Under the pieces are notes generated by a model that worked only from the letters and a program-made list of their open reading frames with translations, did no database searches and was not told the origin of the DNA. A stretch of 64,000 nt of DNA from Odontocerum albicorne (lineage: Eukaryota; Arthropoda; Insecta; Trichoptera; Odontoceridae), in contig OX463852.1 in assembly GCA_949825065.1 (NCBI GenBank), positions 13,554,127-13,618,126 of the forward strand. Reading direction: 5' to 3'. Shown one piece after another: positions 25,001-40,000 of this stretch. The position numbers and the translations under genes were made by a program. Every line of letters starts with the position of its first letter. Positions within the stretch are counted from its first letter, which is position 1.

Positions 25001-28000
25001 CAGCGTATTCCTTATCACACCAGATTATATTGAAAAATCAATATAAAATAAAATACGAATATATAAATAAATTTAACCATAAATGATATGACAAGAAACA
25101 AACAAAATTCATCAGTCAGACACCTCCTAGAAACATCAGAAATACATTGATGGCCAACTCTTCCAGCCCCGAAATTTTATAAGCAATTGTCACGGTAGCT
25201 TAGATCGATACTAGATATTATTAATTACGTTACACCTATTTCAGAATATAAAACAGAAAAAGAAGGGGAAACCCTGAACTGTTTAGGTCTAGACATTGTT
25301 AATTAACTAACTAATGTTTTATATAAATTTATCTATATAAGTGCTAAATATTATATTTTATTATCAGCACTTGGGTTTGATTTATAAAACAGTGTATTTG
25401 TTGGACACCACTTGAAGAGCACGTAAAGTGTTAGGAGAAGAGATAATGATATATAATACATCGATCTAATGGAAAATTTATTTGCCAGTTGACAGATGTA
25501 CTAAACAAACGGGATTGTTATAAATAACAAGTGTGTTCTCATCATGAATATGATTGATTACTTTTGAGATTTCAATGACGTTTAATAATTAAAAAACATC
25601 ACACCAATGACTCCTCGATGATTTATTTATTTAATTATTTTAAAATTCATTACTAAATGTGTAATACGGCGAATTTATTTCTAAGTGCCCATTTCTTCCA
25701 ACTACACAATTGTTTTAGAAAGTTTTGAGTTAAAGGTGAGAGATTTAAATTATTGATAGAGAAGAAAAAAAAGCTTGGCTGTATCAAAATAATAATAACA
25801 AAAAAAAAACAAGCAATATAAATAATAAAATATTGTATATAAAATTAATTTTGGCCAAGTCATCGATGCCAGGAGATAACTTCTCGCATAGAGAACTTTA
25901 TTTAGTATGAAAGCATCAGAATTCTTCTCTACAGCGCTATAAGCAGATAATTTCTTCGAACAGATTTAAGAACACAAAAAATAGACTTAATGGTCTTGTT
26001 TGATTTGATGATACAGTACATTAAAATCATATAATTAACAAGAAGCTTAGAGATCTGGCACCATTTCTAAAATCATATAATTAACAAGAAACTTAGAGAT
26101 AATATCTGGCACCATTTTTAAAATCATATAATTAACAAGAAGCTTAGAGATAATATCTGGCCCCATTTCTAAAACCATATAATTAACAAGAAGCTCAGAG
26201 ATAATATCTGGCGCCATTTCTAAAATCATATAATTAACAAGAAGCTTAGAGATAATATCTGGCACCATTTCTAAAACCATATAATTAACAAGAAGCTGAG
26301 AGATAATATCTGGCACCATTTCTAAAATCATATAATTGACAAGAAGCTTAGAGATAATATCTGGCACCATTTCTAAAATCATATCATTAACAAGAAGCTT
26401 AGAGATAATATCTGGCACCATTTCTAAAATCATATCATTAACAAGAAGCTTAGAGATAATATCTGGCACCATTTCTAAAAATCCTTTAATACTACCGTGA
26501 GACACAATTTGTAGTAAATTTATCTTCTTACATATCAAACAGTTTAGTTTATCTAGAAATGGTGCCGCCCAACTTACTGATTTCAAACTAAGAGTTTCAA
26601 CCATTACTTTGAGGGTAGGTCCAGAACCTGGCACTCTACGTTCTCCGAAGCCGCGGCCGAACCAGGTTCGAGACAATTCATGGCTTTGGTAAATGTTTAC
26701 TTAAAGAATTAACTCAACGGCCTCGAGTCCTGGGGAATACCCTAAAGATGGCTTATCCTGGAGGTTTAGAGGAAAGAGGTTTTATTATCTTGATCCGTGA
26801 ACCCCCGGAGATTTTTTAATTTGCAAATATCGATGGTGTTGATTAGTTTTGGTCAAGACTTTAAATTTAAAAAATAAAATATTTCATATAATACTTTTAT
26901 TTGTCTAATTTGTACAGAATATTGAGACGAAAAAAAACCATGAAACGGCATCATTATGTAATTTACTCGTATTGCCAAATTTTAATACCAAGGAGAAATT
27001 TCTTGTGATTACATCTCCAATTTTATTCAGGTCTTAACAAATTCATGTACCTATCTAGATTATACTTAAACTACATAATTGACAGTTAACTTTCAACTTT
27101 ATTTTGAATTAAGTTTGGGCGGAAATAAGAAAAACAATCAATTTTAATTTTGGTAACGTTATTTCCTATTTTTTCGTAGCACATCATTCAAAAACTCCAG
27201 AGTTAGAAGAGGAACTTGCAAATTTTAGTGAAGAAAATATAAAGACCATAAAGCCTGATAAGTAGCATAACTATGTGGATCTTATATCATTGCGACCATT
27301 GTTGGTAAGATGAATGTCTTCATTCCATAGGGTTCAGATTCGATTCCCGATGGTACCCAAAAATATAAATAAGGGTCCCAATCACATTAAAGAGTTCGTG
27401 TGCTAACAATCCTCGCATGTGCTATTCGTTAACGTGTGTTGTTGCCGTTCCCCGTTCGGCAGTATTGACAGCATGTAAGATGACAAACGGCGAGTTCTAA
27501 AAAACCCAAAAATGTTTGAATAATGTGACCAAAGATAATGCTGTCTCCTAATCATGTTTTTCAAGATGTGAACATTAACAATTAGGATATTTGAAAAGTA
27601 CCTTATAAATTAAATAATGAACTCCTGGAAGCCGACTTATATAATAGCTTGAATCACGAGAAAGTATTATAAAACAAAACAATACCTTGTGATCTTCAAT
27701 TGCCATTTTATGTACTAATTATTATGCAACGAAAGATTTTATGTATTGTACAATACATAAATCTATTTCGGCATTAAAAAATATTTGAAAAAAAAACAAA
27801 TTTCGAAGGAAATGTTACGTTTGTTATTTTTAAGTTTTAATTTTAAAATGCAATATCACATTTTTTAAAAACAAATATGTCTCGTGTTAATTTTATTATA
27901 GTTCGGATTGAAAAATAAGCGAAATGATGAAAAAGCTTAAAATGAATATAAACATTACCATATAAGAAATTAACATAAAATACGAATGTTAAATATCAAA

Positions 28001-31000
28001 TACATCTCTTTAGATGTATAATGTTCTTAGGTAACGTTATCAGATGTTTCCGTTCTTTGTGAGGTAATCCTTTTACATATGAAACAAACATGTATCCTTT
28101 ACATTAAAATGAATATTAATTTAACACAATACTACTAATTTATTCCAGCAATGTATCGAATGCAACACAAGCCATCATAAATTGAGTAATCTAAAAAGAA
28201 CTATTAATTTAAAAGTTCGCCTTGAGGAGAGTCTGCTCTCTAAACGGCGCTGTATTATTATGTAGATCTATCTGTCCAACGTGTAAGAGATCGACCACAT
28301 CTCCGCGGGCAATCTATTATTCTTTGCAATCCGGCGTTATATTTTCTTCTTACACCGAACGCTATTACCTGGTTGTAAAAGACCCTCTGCGTATAAGGGC
28401 CAAAAGGAGAAAGTATGTATTCTTCCTTGAACAACCTGTATCACTCTAGAATGTTTACTCCTAATAAGATGGCTGAAGTATCGCACCAGAACGGATTTTT
28501 TTGGTTAAATTCTGGACAGCGATGGAGAAAAATGACATATTCTTCCTTGAAAAACCTTTATCACTCTAGAGTGTTTACTCCTAATGCCATGGCTGAAGTA
28601 TCGCTTGATTGTTATTTGAGCAGATTTTTTTGGGTTAAATTCTGACAGTAATGGTTTTTTTGTTCGTCATACTGTCCATGGTATTTTGAGCGATCTCCGA
28701 CACCCCATCTCAAGAGCATCAACTTTTTAATGATCTCTCTGTTTCAGGGTCCATGTCTCAGTACCATCCAAAAAAGTTGACTGCATCAGGGACTTCATGA
28801 GACATATTTTCGATTTCTTAGTGATATTTCTATCGAGTCATATCTTCCCGAGTTTATCTATAGTGTATTGTGTCATTGCACTCATCCTACGAAATTTTGT
28901 CGGTACGATTCGTACGAATTAGGTAAATTAACGTTCAAGTGTTATTTACAATAAGATACGTCCGTATTTAGTATTCAACAACTGAGGCGTGTTCACTAAT
29001 GAAAATGAAAAGTTTATTGCAATGGGACGCTAATACTAGACATGTCCTTTTCCTGAATGCAATACTTTGTCATTTCTATGCAAAAACGCAATCCAATGCG
29101 CAAAGACTGAACATGATTGGAATATGTTGACTGCTATAAGTGTAGTTAGTAAATTGTTCAATTGATTTTCAAATAGGTCAATCTTGTACTTAAAACATTT
29201 ACGCGGCTTTTATCGAGAAACCTCTCCCCTTCCGATGCATGATTTACTATTTAAGCATAACAAATTAGTGATAAACTCTTTAGGGTTGTTGTAAACTATT
29301 ATTGTTATATTAATCATCTTCCGATAAATACGTTCGAGTGCAGTCATAGAAGAGGCGACGCACTGAATCTGGCTCCGAGCCCACACGTTCCTATTAGAAG
29401 AAAAAATATGCTAGTCCTTGCCCCAAGAATTTACAACACATTCCAGAGTAAAAGTAGTGCTTTTTATAATTAACCGTCTTCAAATTTAAACAAAATGTAG
29501 CGTCTTCAAATTTGAACAAAATATTTAACAAAGTTGCTCTTTGGCAGAGGGAGAGCGAGGAGTGAGGAAATTTTAGAGATCGCCACATACGCATGTAAGT
29601 AAATGACTGATACAAATGTAAACTATGTGATGAGAAGTTGCGAGATATGGTTTTGGTGTGGTTTTCGAAATAATAAGAGAGATGAGGTTGAAATTGTGAA
29701 TGTGATAGTTTGGGATATAAACATGTGTAACAATGTGGATGTAGAGTGTGAATGTTTCAGCTGCGAATTTTAATATTTACGACAAATATATGAAATTCAT
29801 GACTAAGTAATGAGAGAATTCCGTCGCAGATATAGCCTAGTAAAGTGGTTCTCTAAATCTCCACAAAATGAAGGAGTTTTAAGTGTTGTTGTGTATTTAT
29901 TTGTACGCTATGCTTTGCCTTTCAACATTTGAAATGTGGTGATATAGAAGAATGTTTAAGATTTCATGAGTTGACAAAGTGCGCAACGAAGTGGTTCTCA
30001 GACGCACGAAGAAATACAAAGAAGCACTTGCATTAAGAGAAAAATATTGAAGTAATTTGGGCATTTCATGAGAGGAAACAAATGAAATCATCCAAGTCAA
30101 ATCCTGTTGCAACACTTTTTAACACAGACTCTTAAACTAATATTCCGTAATAACATACCATTGTTTAATACGTCTTTTTTAATCTTGCTGTCATTCCATT
30201 ATTTTCCTAGTGGTAATGGTTGCTACAAATTCCTTTAAGGTAAGGTTTTGGATAGACTGATCATCTTTCGATGGACTGATAAATGCCTAATAAATGAATG
30301 CATTTTCTATAAAGCCACCAGTCCACAGATGACTCAAAAACTCTTGAAAAGTACGATGGTTTGATTATTCAATGTTTGCATCTGACTTTTCTTTTCATAT
30401 AAGATAAACCATGCCGTGGCCAAAGATAATTGTTTTTTTTGTAATTGTAAATGTAACCCAAACAAATCTGAGGGCATCCCATTCGGGTGTTTTAGGTGTT
30501 TCTTTCTCAATAATGATGACGACCTCCGTGGCTTAGTTTGTATGACGTCAGTTTTCCACTAGTCAGGTTTATGGATCAATTCCAGAACGCACCCAAAAAA
30601 TATTAAAAAAATAAAATTCCGGTCAAATTAAAGATTTCGTTTAGTAGCAATACTTGCACGCGCTAGACGTGCTGTACGTATTGTTAGCTATCAACGTTCA
30701 GTAGTATTTCCAACACATTTGGTGGCGAACTGTTAATTACTTGAATATTCCAGTGGTTCCGAACCCAAATGATCAATTACAAAGGATGAAGACATTATTA
30801 TCTCCCGACCAAAATCTTCAACATGTCCGTATCATCGATTCGGATATGTTGAGAGATACCATACAATTGAGGAATATCAATTATGAATATTTGGTGTCGG
30901 TATTTTATAAAATCCTTTAGTTACTATCCATTAGGATAGTTACTAAAGGATTTTATAAAATTATATTAGATATTAATCTATAAAAATCGTTCAGGCATTT

Positions 31001-34000
31001 GATTTTTGAGAGATGAAGATTAAACCTGATTGATTAAATTATTGTAAAGTTATGTATTCTGGTTCGACTGGAAAATATTTTCCACACATATCGCCAAAAT
31101 AATGTTCAGCTCACGCCTTAATGTCTGCATCATGAAGTGTGCTAATTGTCTTTAATTTTGCAAATACAAACTGTCTTAAAATTTCGTGTCAAGGAAAATC
31201 GTATTTCTACGATACGTCATCATGAGCAGCATTCGTGTTGAGTCGTGTTTGGGCTTAAAAGCTTTTGGTTCGGATTCGTTTAATTTTTATACCCCAAATA
31301 CACGATTTGTTGTTACAGCCAAGCTCGGTGTTAAAATTAATATGAATTTGTGGAAAACATTGAAAAGATTTGCCAATTGTATTAGCTTCATTAACTGAGA
31401 CGGAACTGCTACAAACGAGTCAAATGTGTGATGTTTCTTGGACGTATAGTTGCAAAAATGATACGACCTATATTTTACCTGTTTTGAGACATACCGATGC
31501 AATATGACGCGTTGTGCATTGAAGTTTATTCGTGAAATACTCTATTCAATGATTTGATATTTTAGCACATAAAAGATATGCTTATTGGATATATTTGATA
31601 TTTTAGCACATAAAATATATGCGTTCTCTTTAAGAAGGAGATATATTCTCCCTGCCTTCTCCACAAATGACAAAACGTGGTGATACGAGTTCGAGTATAT
31701 AAATTCTTTGCATAAAAAAATGCAAAGAATTCTTGACATTCTTTATTATCATGTTTGATATATTATAAATAAACTAAACGATAAAATACTTCGTCAAGTG
31801 ACATGCAAGTTATTAATCAATATTTAATCACAAACAATTATATAACTTATATGATATTCATTATATTGAACTCCTCAGGATTACCGTTTTATAAAACAAC
31901 GTTTGTCAACTGTATAAAATACATGATTTAATTTGTATTCACACGTTCAACTATTTAGTTTCTTATTTTTATCAAACACTGTTTATTCCACTTTTTTGTG
32001 ACGGTATAACCCTACCGGTTTCAAGGCTTTCACCTCATCTTCAGGGGAGCGCAAGTCTTGTTTGCGCTCCCCTGAAGATGAGGTGAAAGCCTTGAAACCG
32101 GTAGGGTTATACCGTCACAAAAAAGTGGAATAAACAGTGTTTGATAAAAATAAATTACAATGTCTTTAAACCTCCACAACGTTAATGCCGTAACTATAAA
32201 CAACATATTTAGTTTCTTTTTTTGTAATTTGTCCTATATGTTAATTTCCTATTTTTATTGCTTTTGTCCGATAATTTTGTTTTTTACACAAATATTATAT
32301 CTAATTAATTGTACTTATATGTTATATATTCTAGTGTATGTTGTTTTTTAGGATTAAATAAATGTCATTGTGATATATGAAGAACGCTCAAGTGCCGTTA
32401 CTTGAAAAATATATATGTAAAATCTACTGTGCCTATATTACTAAGAGTGCAGAATGTTCTTAACCATTCAGTACATTTTGTGCTTTAGTGAATATGCGTT
32501 AACAGAGTTATCTTGAAAACAAATATAGCTGAACCTTTAAATACAGGATGGCCCAGAATAAAGCACACTTTTGAAAAATTCATTATAAAACAATGGTTTA
32601 TTGTAACTTTAATTACTGCATGCACAAAATATTGAAAATGTATTTAATAAAAATAATGTTGTCGATATGACCATCATTGCGTTGACAGTATTCGTATAAT
32701 CAACCTAACTCGAAAAAAATTAAGTGCGTTTCCTGAGGTATCACTTTGATGTCTTGACGAATGTTTTGTTTCAATTGTAGTGTTGTCGTTGGATTATTTG
32801 CGTACACACAACTTTTAGGTACCTCCACAAAAAAAAAAATAGTGTAGATAAATCAGGACTTCGCGGTGACCACACAATGTCACCCCTTCGCGAAATCAGT
32901 TTTGTTAAAACTATTTCCTCAAATTGTACCCGAGAAATTCTTGCAAGTTCAGTCAAAAACTCTCCAAGTGTTTGAATGTAATGCTCCAAATTCATTGTTG
33001 TTATGTAGAAATATAGGAAAGAAAAGTGCACTTTATTATGTTTAAACTCCCTCTTGTATTTTATACGATTAACAAGGGTCAAATAGGCCGAAACGTCGTC
33101 ATGTAGTGTCACAAAATATTAAGTTTTTATTGGAGTATTAATTTGTTTTTGATTAATTATTTAGGAGGTTTATTATCTTAATGCCGTCTTAATTAGAATA
33201 AATAATTGTATGTCAAACCATGTTCAAATCATCAGTGTAAACACTAGCCCGTTTAATAAAAAAACTTTGAAGTACTATAGTCTTAATGTCGAACCAACAA
33301 ACTTAATAAAAAAAGCACTTGTGTTAAAACTTGGATATAAAACCGTGTTCAAATTATCAGTGCAAACACTTACTCGTTTAATTATAAGGAATCATAGACT
33401 TTTTCGTTACGTATTAATTAGTGATATCATTGCTTGCTGACCGTTATTAACTTGTACACCTACAAAATAGTTTTAATCGTAATCATATCAATTATTCTAT
33501 AAAACTGACATTGTGTTATGAATATTTAAAATTTTAATTAATTTTTCAAACTATCGTCAAACTCTCGGAACTCCATTTTTCCTATTAAGTAGGTCAATCA
33601 TTGAATAATAAGTTAAGATATATAAAGCTACTATCATATTTCTACATCAAATTTTAATCACTTTTTCTTCATTACTCTCGAAAATTATTTTCAGTTTAAA
33701 TACGGACTAGAAATTAAACAAGCTTGAGTTTCGTTGTAATCCTAAGTCTTTAGATATGATGTCGAAGATATTATTTTGATAACATACATACACATAACAT
33801 ACATACTCGTATATACCATCAAAACGTTTCCCTGTTGAGGAAGTCTGAAAGGTCGAAACACCATTTTTTCTATCACGACATTCCTCCTCTGTTTCATTTA
33901 CATCCATATATTTTCTAATACAGCTCATTCTATTCCTCTTACTCCTTACATAATCTTTTTAAAAAAATGTATTAACTCGATTTAACAATACTTTGCTCGA

Positions 34001-37000
34001 TAGTCCTCTACCACGACTCCTACTCATGTTTGCATTGTAAATTTATTTGATCAGTCTTTCGTCATCCACCCTTTCAACTTTTTCAAACCAATGTAATGTA
34101 GTCTTTTTCATCCTACTTATCACATTATTTTTTAACTCACATTCTTCCGTAATACTTACACATCTTATTCTGTCATAAATCGGCATACAATATATTTATT
34201 TATTCGGCCCTTTTGATTCATTTTTCACAACACGCTGTTAAGACCCATCATTTTAGCAGATCTTGATATTTATTGATTTTCCTATTTACTCGTATTATTC
34301 CCTAGAATTATTATCAAGTTAAATACGGTTTACTTATGAAATAATCCCGAGTTTCGTAAGAATCATAAGTCGGATTAAACAGATATGTTGGATTAAATAT
34401 TTTTTTAAACAACTACGATTTTATTTTTCTTATTTTATTTATTTTACGCATGACAAGAAATATACACATTTTGCGAAAAAAGCAACAGGCAATTTATTTT
34501 ATTTATTTATTTATTATTACACATGACAAGAAATATACACAATTTGAGAAAAACAACAGATAATTTGATTTGGACATACAATTTTAATGGATCTGGGTTT
34601 GTTACCTTTCATTTGTCGTATCCCCAGTAAACTAGGCTTTTGCCTGTATCTCACTGAGGATATTTAGCATGAAAAAAATAAATCGATACTTCTTTCCGAT
34701 TTTTGATTACACAAAAACAAAACCCCGTTGCACGCTCTCATCAACCTGACAGTGACACTCAACTACAACTGGAAACATCTTGCGAAATTCAACTCCTCAC
34801 ACATCATCACTCCAGAAAGACCAAAAATATTCATCCCACACTATACCGCACACAATCACAAATCTCACATAAATCCCTTCCACTCGTCATTCATCCTGAA
34901 AGCCCAAATACTCAAAATCCTGTCGCAATAACAACCACGCTCCGATCGACTGTCTAAATGGTTTTCCTACCTTTACCTTTATTGAAGTCGGCACGCCATT
35001 GTATGTAATGGGAGCCAAATAAGCATATTGCCTTTGGGCAAAAGAGGTTTTAACTCTAGGGATGGTGAACATTTCATTAGTTGCCATGCGTGTCATGTGT
35101 GTCTGCTGAGTCTGCATCTTCCCTTCCTCTCGATGGTAGTGCCAGAGAATGGATTTGAGATGTAAATTGGCTATGTTGAGGACCTGATACTCTCTGAAAA
35201 GCTCCGCCGTGGGATACCGAGCAGGAAGTTTATTAATTATTTTCACAATCAATTTTTGGGAAACCTGCAATATATCTTTTTGGGTTAAGGTGCATCCCCC
35301 TCAAACTGATATACCGTAAGAAATTTGATTTGCATACACAATTTTAACGGATTTGGGGTTGCATCCTTTCATTTATCGTGTCCCCAGTAAACTAGGATTT
35401 TGCCTGTATCTCACTGAGGACATATATCTTGAAAAATAAATCGATACTTCTTTCCAATTTTTGTTTATATAAAATCCCGTTGCACATTCTCATCAACCTG
35501 AAAAACAGTGACACATATGTATACATCACGCGAATCAAACCCCTCACACTTCATCACTCCAGACAGACCAAAACGTTCACCCCAAAATATACGGCACATA
35601 ATCACAAAAAATATTGATTTGTTTATTTTTATTATATATGGTTAATTATAATACAATATCTTGAGTGCATTATATATATTTTACTAAACTTAATTTAGAC
35701 CAGTGAAGTTTTATAAAAAATCTCACTTAAACGTGAAGCAATAAAAAAACATTATGAATCGATGTGCTAAAAAAATATATGAAAAAATCAGAAAAAAAAC
35801 TTCAGGAGATAGAGAAAAAACATTTAAGAGGCTCGAGGGTGTATCACATACCATCAGGTTAAACCATGTGTTATAAAATACTCATACAATTCGTTTTTAA
35901 ATCTAACAATTGAAGTTATCAGTGGAAAGAAAATTTCGATGCAGACAAATATAATTGAGTATTTCCGGTTGATCTACATTACTTTATCGATAGATATATA
36001 AAATGAGCTCAAGCGTTTTGGTAAAATATTTAAGTCCCAAAAACATTTAAGAACGTTTGATAAGATAGTAAAAGCCATGAAGACAATTTGGTGTGTTGGT
36101 TCCATCCATATCAGCAATGCTAAAACTACTAAAGGTGCGCAGAAAATATACGAGTACATGGAAACATCAACACAAATTTAATGGAATAGAAGGAACTGTA
36201 ATAGAAAATATATGGATGTAAATTAAGCAATGGAATTATCGTGGTAGGAAAAATGGTGTTGCGATATTTCTGATTACCACAGCAGGGTATTTGAACTGAA
36301 AATAATTTTCGGGAGTAATGAATAAAAAGTTATTAATGTATTTATATATTGTATAAATATGATTATAAATTTCCTTACATAAGCTTTGTATTTCTTAATT
36401 TATTATTCAATGCTTGACTTACTTAACTTGGCGATAGATTGAATAATTAATTAAAATTTTAAATATTCAAAACATAGTTTCGACTTTATACAATAATTCA
36501 CATTATCACGATTTTCCGTTGTAATTTATTTACGCTTAAAATTTGCTTCTTTCCTAAAATTCATTAACTTAGTTCAACTATATTTTCCCTATTATTCATC
36601 TATCAAGTATTCTGTTCATAGTTTTAATTTGTTTGTCTTTAATCATTCGTTCTTCAGGCTAAAACCATCCCTGAGTACTCTTTTTTATTAAATACCAGCT
36701 TCTCAAGACTTCCATTGTTCTTTCTAGTAACTTGTCCAAAGTATGTTAGGATCATTTTCCTGTATGAAGTCTTTTGGTTAATCTTTGATTCTTAGATGAT
36801 AATGACGTTGCTGCACATTGCGATATATAGGGTACGGACCACCCGCCTCCAACACTGCATCTCGAAGGCATATATCATGTGCCATTCCTTTTCTTTCTCA
36901 TCGTTCATGTTTCCACTTCATAAAGTAATTTATTACAAACTACACTGTATGGTGTGAAATTTGTAATAAATGTTCTCGTTTAAAACATGCAGTGGTTACT

Positions 37001-40000
37001 ATAAAAACATTAAGATAATTTTTCTGGAAAATTGTCTATTATCATTTTCTTCTATCTTAGTACCATATTTTCTAGATATAACAAGAAATTGTGTCAAGTA
37101 ATAAGTGAGTTGTACAAAAACGTAATTTGCATTTTGATTACCTGAAAGCATAGTGGGCCATTGTAATTACTCGTAAATCTAAGATAAAACACATTAAATT
37201 TATGGAACAAGTAATGACCTCTTTAAATTATAATTGCAAATGAAAATTGCTCTTCAAATTATCTTGATTACAAAACTATTACATATTTGACACTGATATT
37301 CTTTGTAATCCACAAAGGCTTGACACTAAAATTTACGTTACAAGCTAAGGAAGTTATCGGGCGGAGAAGGTATCTTCAACGTGTGTTAAACATGTTTTTT
37401 TTTAAATTTTCCTCCGATCGATTGAATAATCGATAACATCGCAAATTTTGTCCTTTAAACTGGATCTTGTTAATAATCGCTTTACCCATCTAATAAACTT
37501 ATATATGCAAATGTGACCTTCTTGGTCTGGTTGATAAAATGCCTAACTTCCATCTAGTGATTTCATGGTAATAAATAGATGATATCTGATAGTAGTCGAA
37601 AGTAAGGGTCTCAGTTTAATAAAAAAAATCGTCTGGTAATAAATAAACACTAGTTTGTATTGAAATTGTATAAGATTTCTTTCTTTCGATATTGACAAGT
37701 TTTTAAGTTATTGTTGTGAAAGAAACATTTGTTTGTTATTTCTAACAATGATACACCTATTAAAAATAATAAAAGCGATTAACGGCTTGTTAATTAAAAT
37801 CATATTATACAATGTCAAAGAGCAGCACTGGTCTAATAAAGAGTTAAACGAATAGGATTGGATGGCCAGCAGAAAATAATCGAGTGATTCTCCGATGACA
37901 GATATGTAAGACCAGCGCGATGAATTACAACTGTCAGCTACAATTTGAATGATCAAACTAAAAAATGTTGAATTAATCTATTATTTCGCTAGTTACATTC
38001 TAGCCCTAGACTCGTGTTTCATCTCATATCTTAAGGTTCTCTTCAGGCTGAATGATTGCGGTTTGATACGATACCATTGCTCAGGTCCAAATTGTTTCAT
38101 GTTTCATCGGAAGTGTGTGGTCAATTCACCCCTCATTAAAATAAAGGAACAATTTTAACGAGGGATAAAACCTTTTGGTATTTAATTAATTTTTGGTTTT
38201 TTATGGCTTTGCGTATTTCTTATATTTCTGAAATTATTGTTTTGCATAACATTTGTAACGTATGTAAAAAAAGAACTCTACATTCTTTAAAAATTATACA
38301 ACCTAGAATGACGTTGAAGCGTGTAAGAATTCGTGGCTACCAGTAAAATATGTCGTCACTTTTATCTATCTATCTTTCTTCTTGAGTTGGCCGTCCTCCA
38401 CGATAATATTTTTCCATATCAATAATGCAACATTTTTTTACATATCCACTATTTTATGTTCCATCGCGTCATAAAACAGAAATAAATGTATTTGTAGATT
38501 CTTGGTCGTCTACGCTATTGGCATGTTCCAACTATAACAGCCTCAATTTTATATGTTTTGACTACAGTGATATCTTCATACAAGTTTGCATTATATATAT
38601 TATTACTAGCAGACAATGTTATTATTTTTCAATTCATAGATCATGGAAAAGATTTTTTCAACATAATTCTTTCATATGATGATTAATAAACCGTCAACAA
38701 TGACGTTCTTTGTTAATCGCCTTTTTAAATGGATACCTTTTTCAAATTAATATGTAACATATGTATGTATATATTTACAACTTATAAATATTTCAATGAC
38801 AAGGAAGTTTTATTTAAAAATGTCTTTTGTATTATACATTGAGATTTGTTAATGCAGTTTGTTTATCCGCCAATTCATGTACTCGTACATAAATTAGTTC
38901 ATACATTAAATAAATTTCTAAACTCACGTGTTCATACATGATTTGGAAGGAAGAAAATGCAGTTCCTGTCATCAAAAATCTAAAACACAATCCCGAGGAA
39001 GGGTGCCTATATATGAAATGTCGCGCAGTCACACTTCGATAGGGAGAGAGCGAGAATTTAGAAGCTTCTTCGTATAAGTCTTCGCGTGGACATATTAATG
39101 AATGACTGGTACTGGTGGGCGTCGTACTTTAAGGCTATCGTTACTACGATTTTTTTCATACTCGAGTATGTCGCCGCAAGAAGTCATTAAGTTATGTCGT
39201 AATTTTTTTCGTCACTAAGTGACGTCGCGCACTAAATAATGGAGATATCGATCTTTTTATGTAGATCGCTCTGAAAGGGGGCTAATTTGTCCCCTATGAC
39301 AGGTGGTGATAAGATCGAACAAAATTGAAGATGTTTTAAATTTTGTGATGTAATTTGAATTGTGTATGTAATAGCGTGAAATTCGTTAAGTTTGTGGTTA
39401 GATGTGAATGCGGAGTGAGAATATTTGTTTTATTGTTAAAGACAGAAAGTAAAATTCGTTATCAAAGAACGATACTTGTCCAATCTCGAATCAAGTAGAT
39501 ATACATTTTTTCCTAGAATAGTTCCTGTCACCTGTAAAATAATTCAAATATTCTAAATGATATATTTTATCTAATACTTCTATCAAGATAACATGTAATT
39601 GTTCAATTTTATAGCAACTTATAAAATCTATGCCACTGAATGCTGAAATCAGATCCTTATCGAATCGTAAATAATCGAAACTGTTTATCTTTTGATCGTA
39701 TTTACCTTATTTAATGATGGTGTTAATCAATCAAGAAAAATCATTGATATAATTAAAATGGAAATTTTAAAGAGAATAGTTATTTTTTGAAGAGAACATA
39801 TCGATACTTTTAATGAACAATAAAGGGATATTTCAAATTCGCCGCACCAAAACTTTCAATAAATCTGGTTTACGAAGATTATTGTTACCCAAGTCGAATA
39901 CAATAAGTACGAGTATTTTACGTGTTCAAAAATATGCAACTATGAAAAATCATCTAAAATGATTATGTAGGGTGATATAGGACGATCTCCGTTGCCTAGT

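Noticed and set aside
26047..26676. 209-codon - strand ORF as a repeat-protein gene
   Set aside because: It is a 51-bp tandem array read in an open frame. Copies vary at amino-acid-changing positions, there is no promoter or splice context, and the non-repeat part has no motif.
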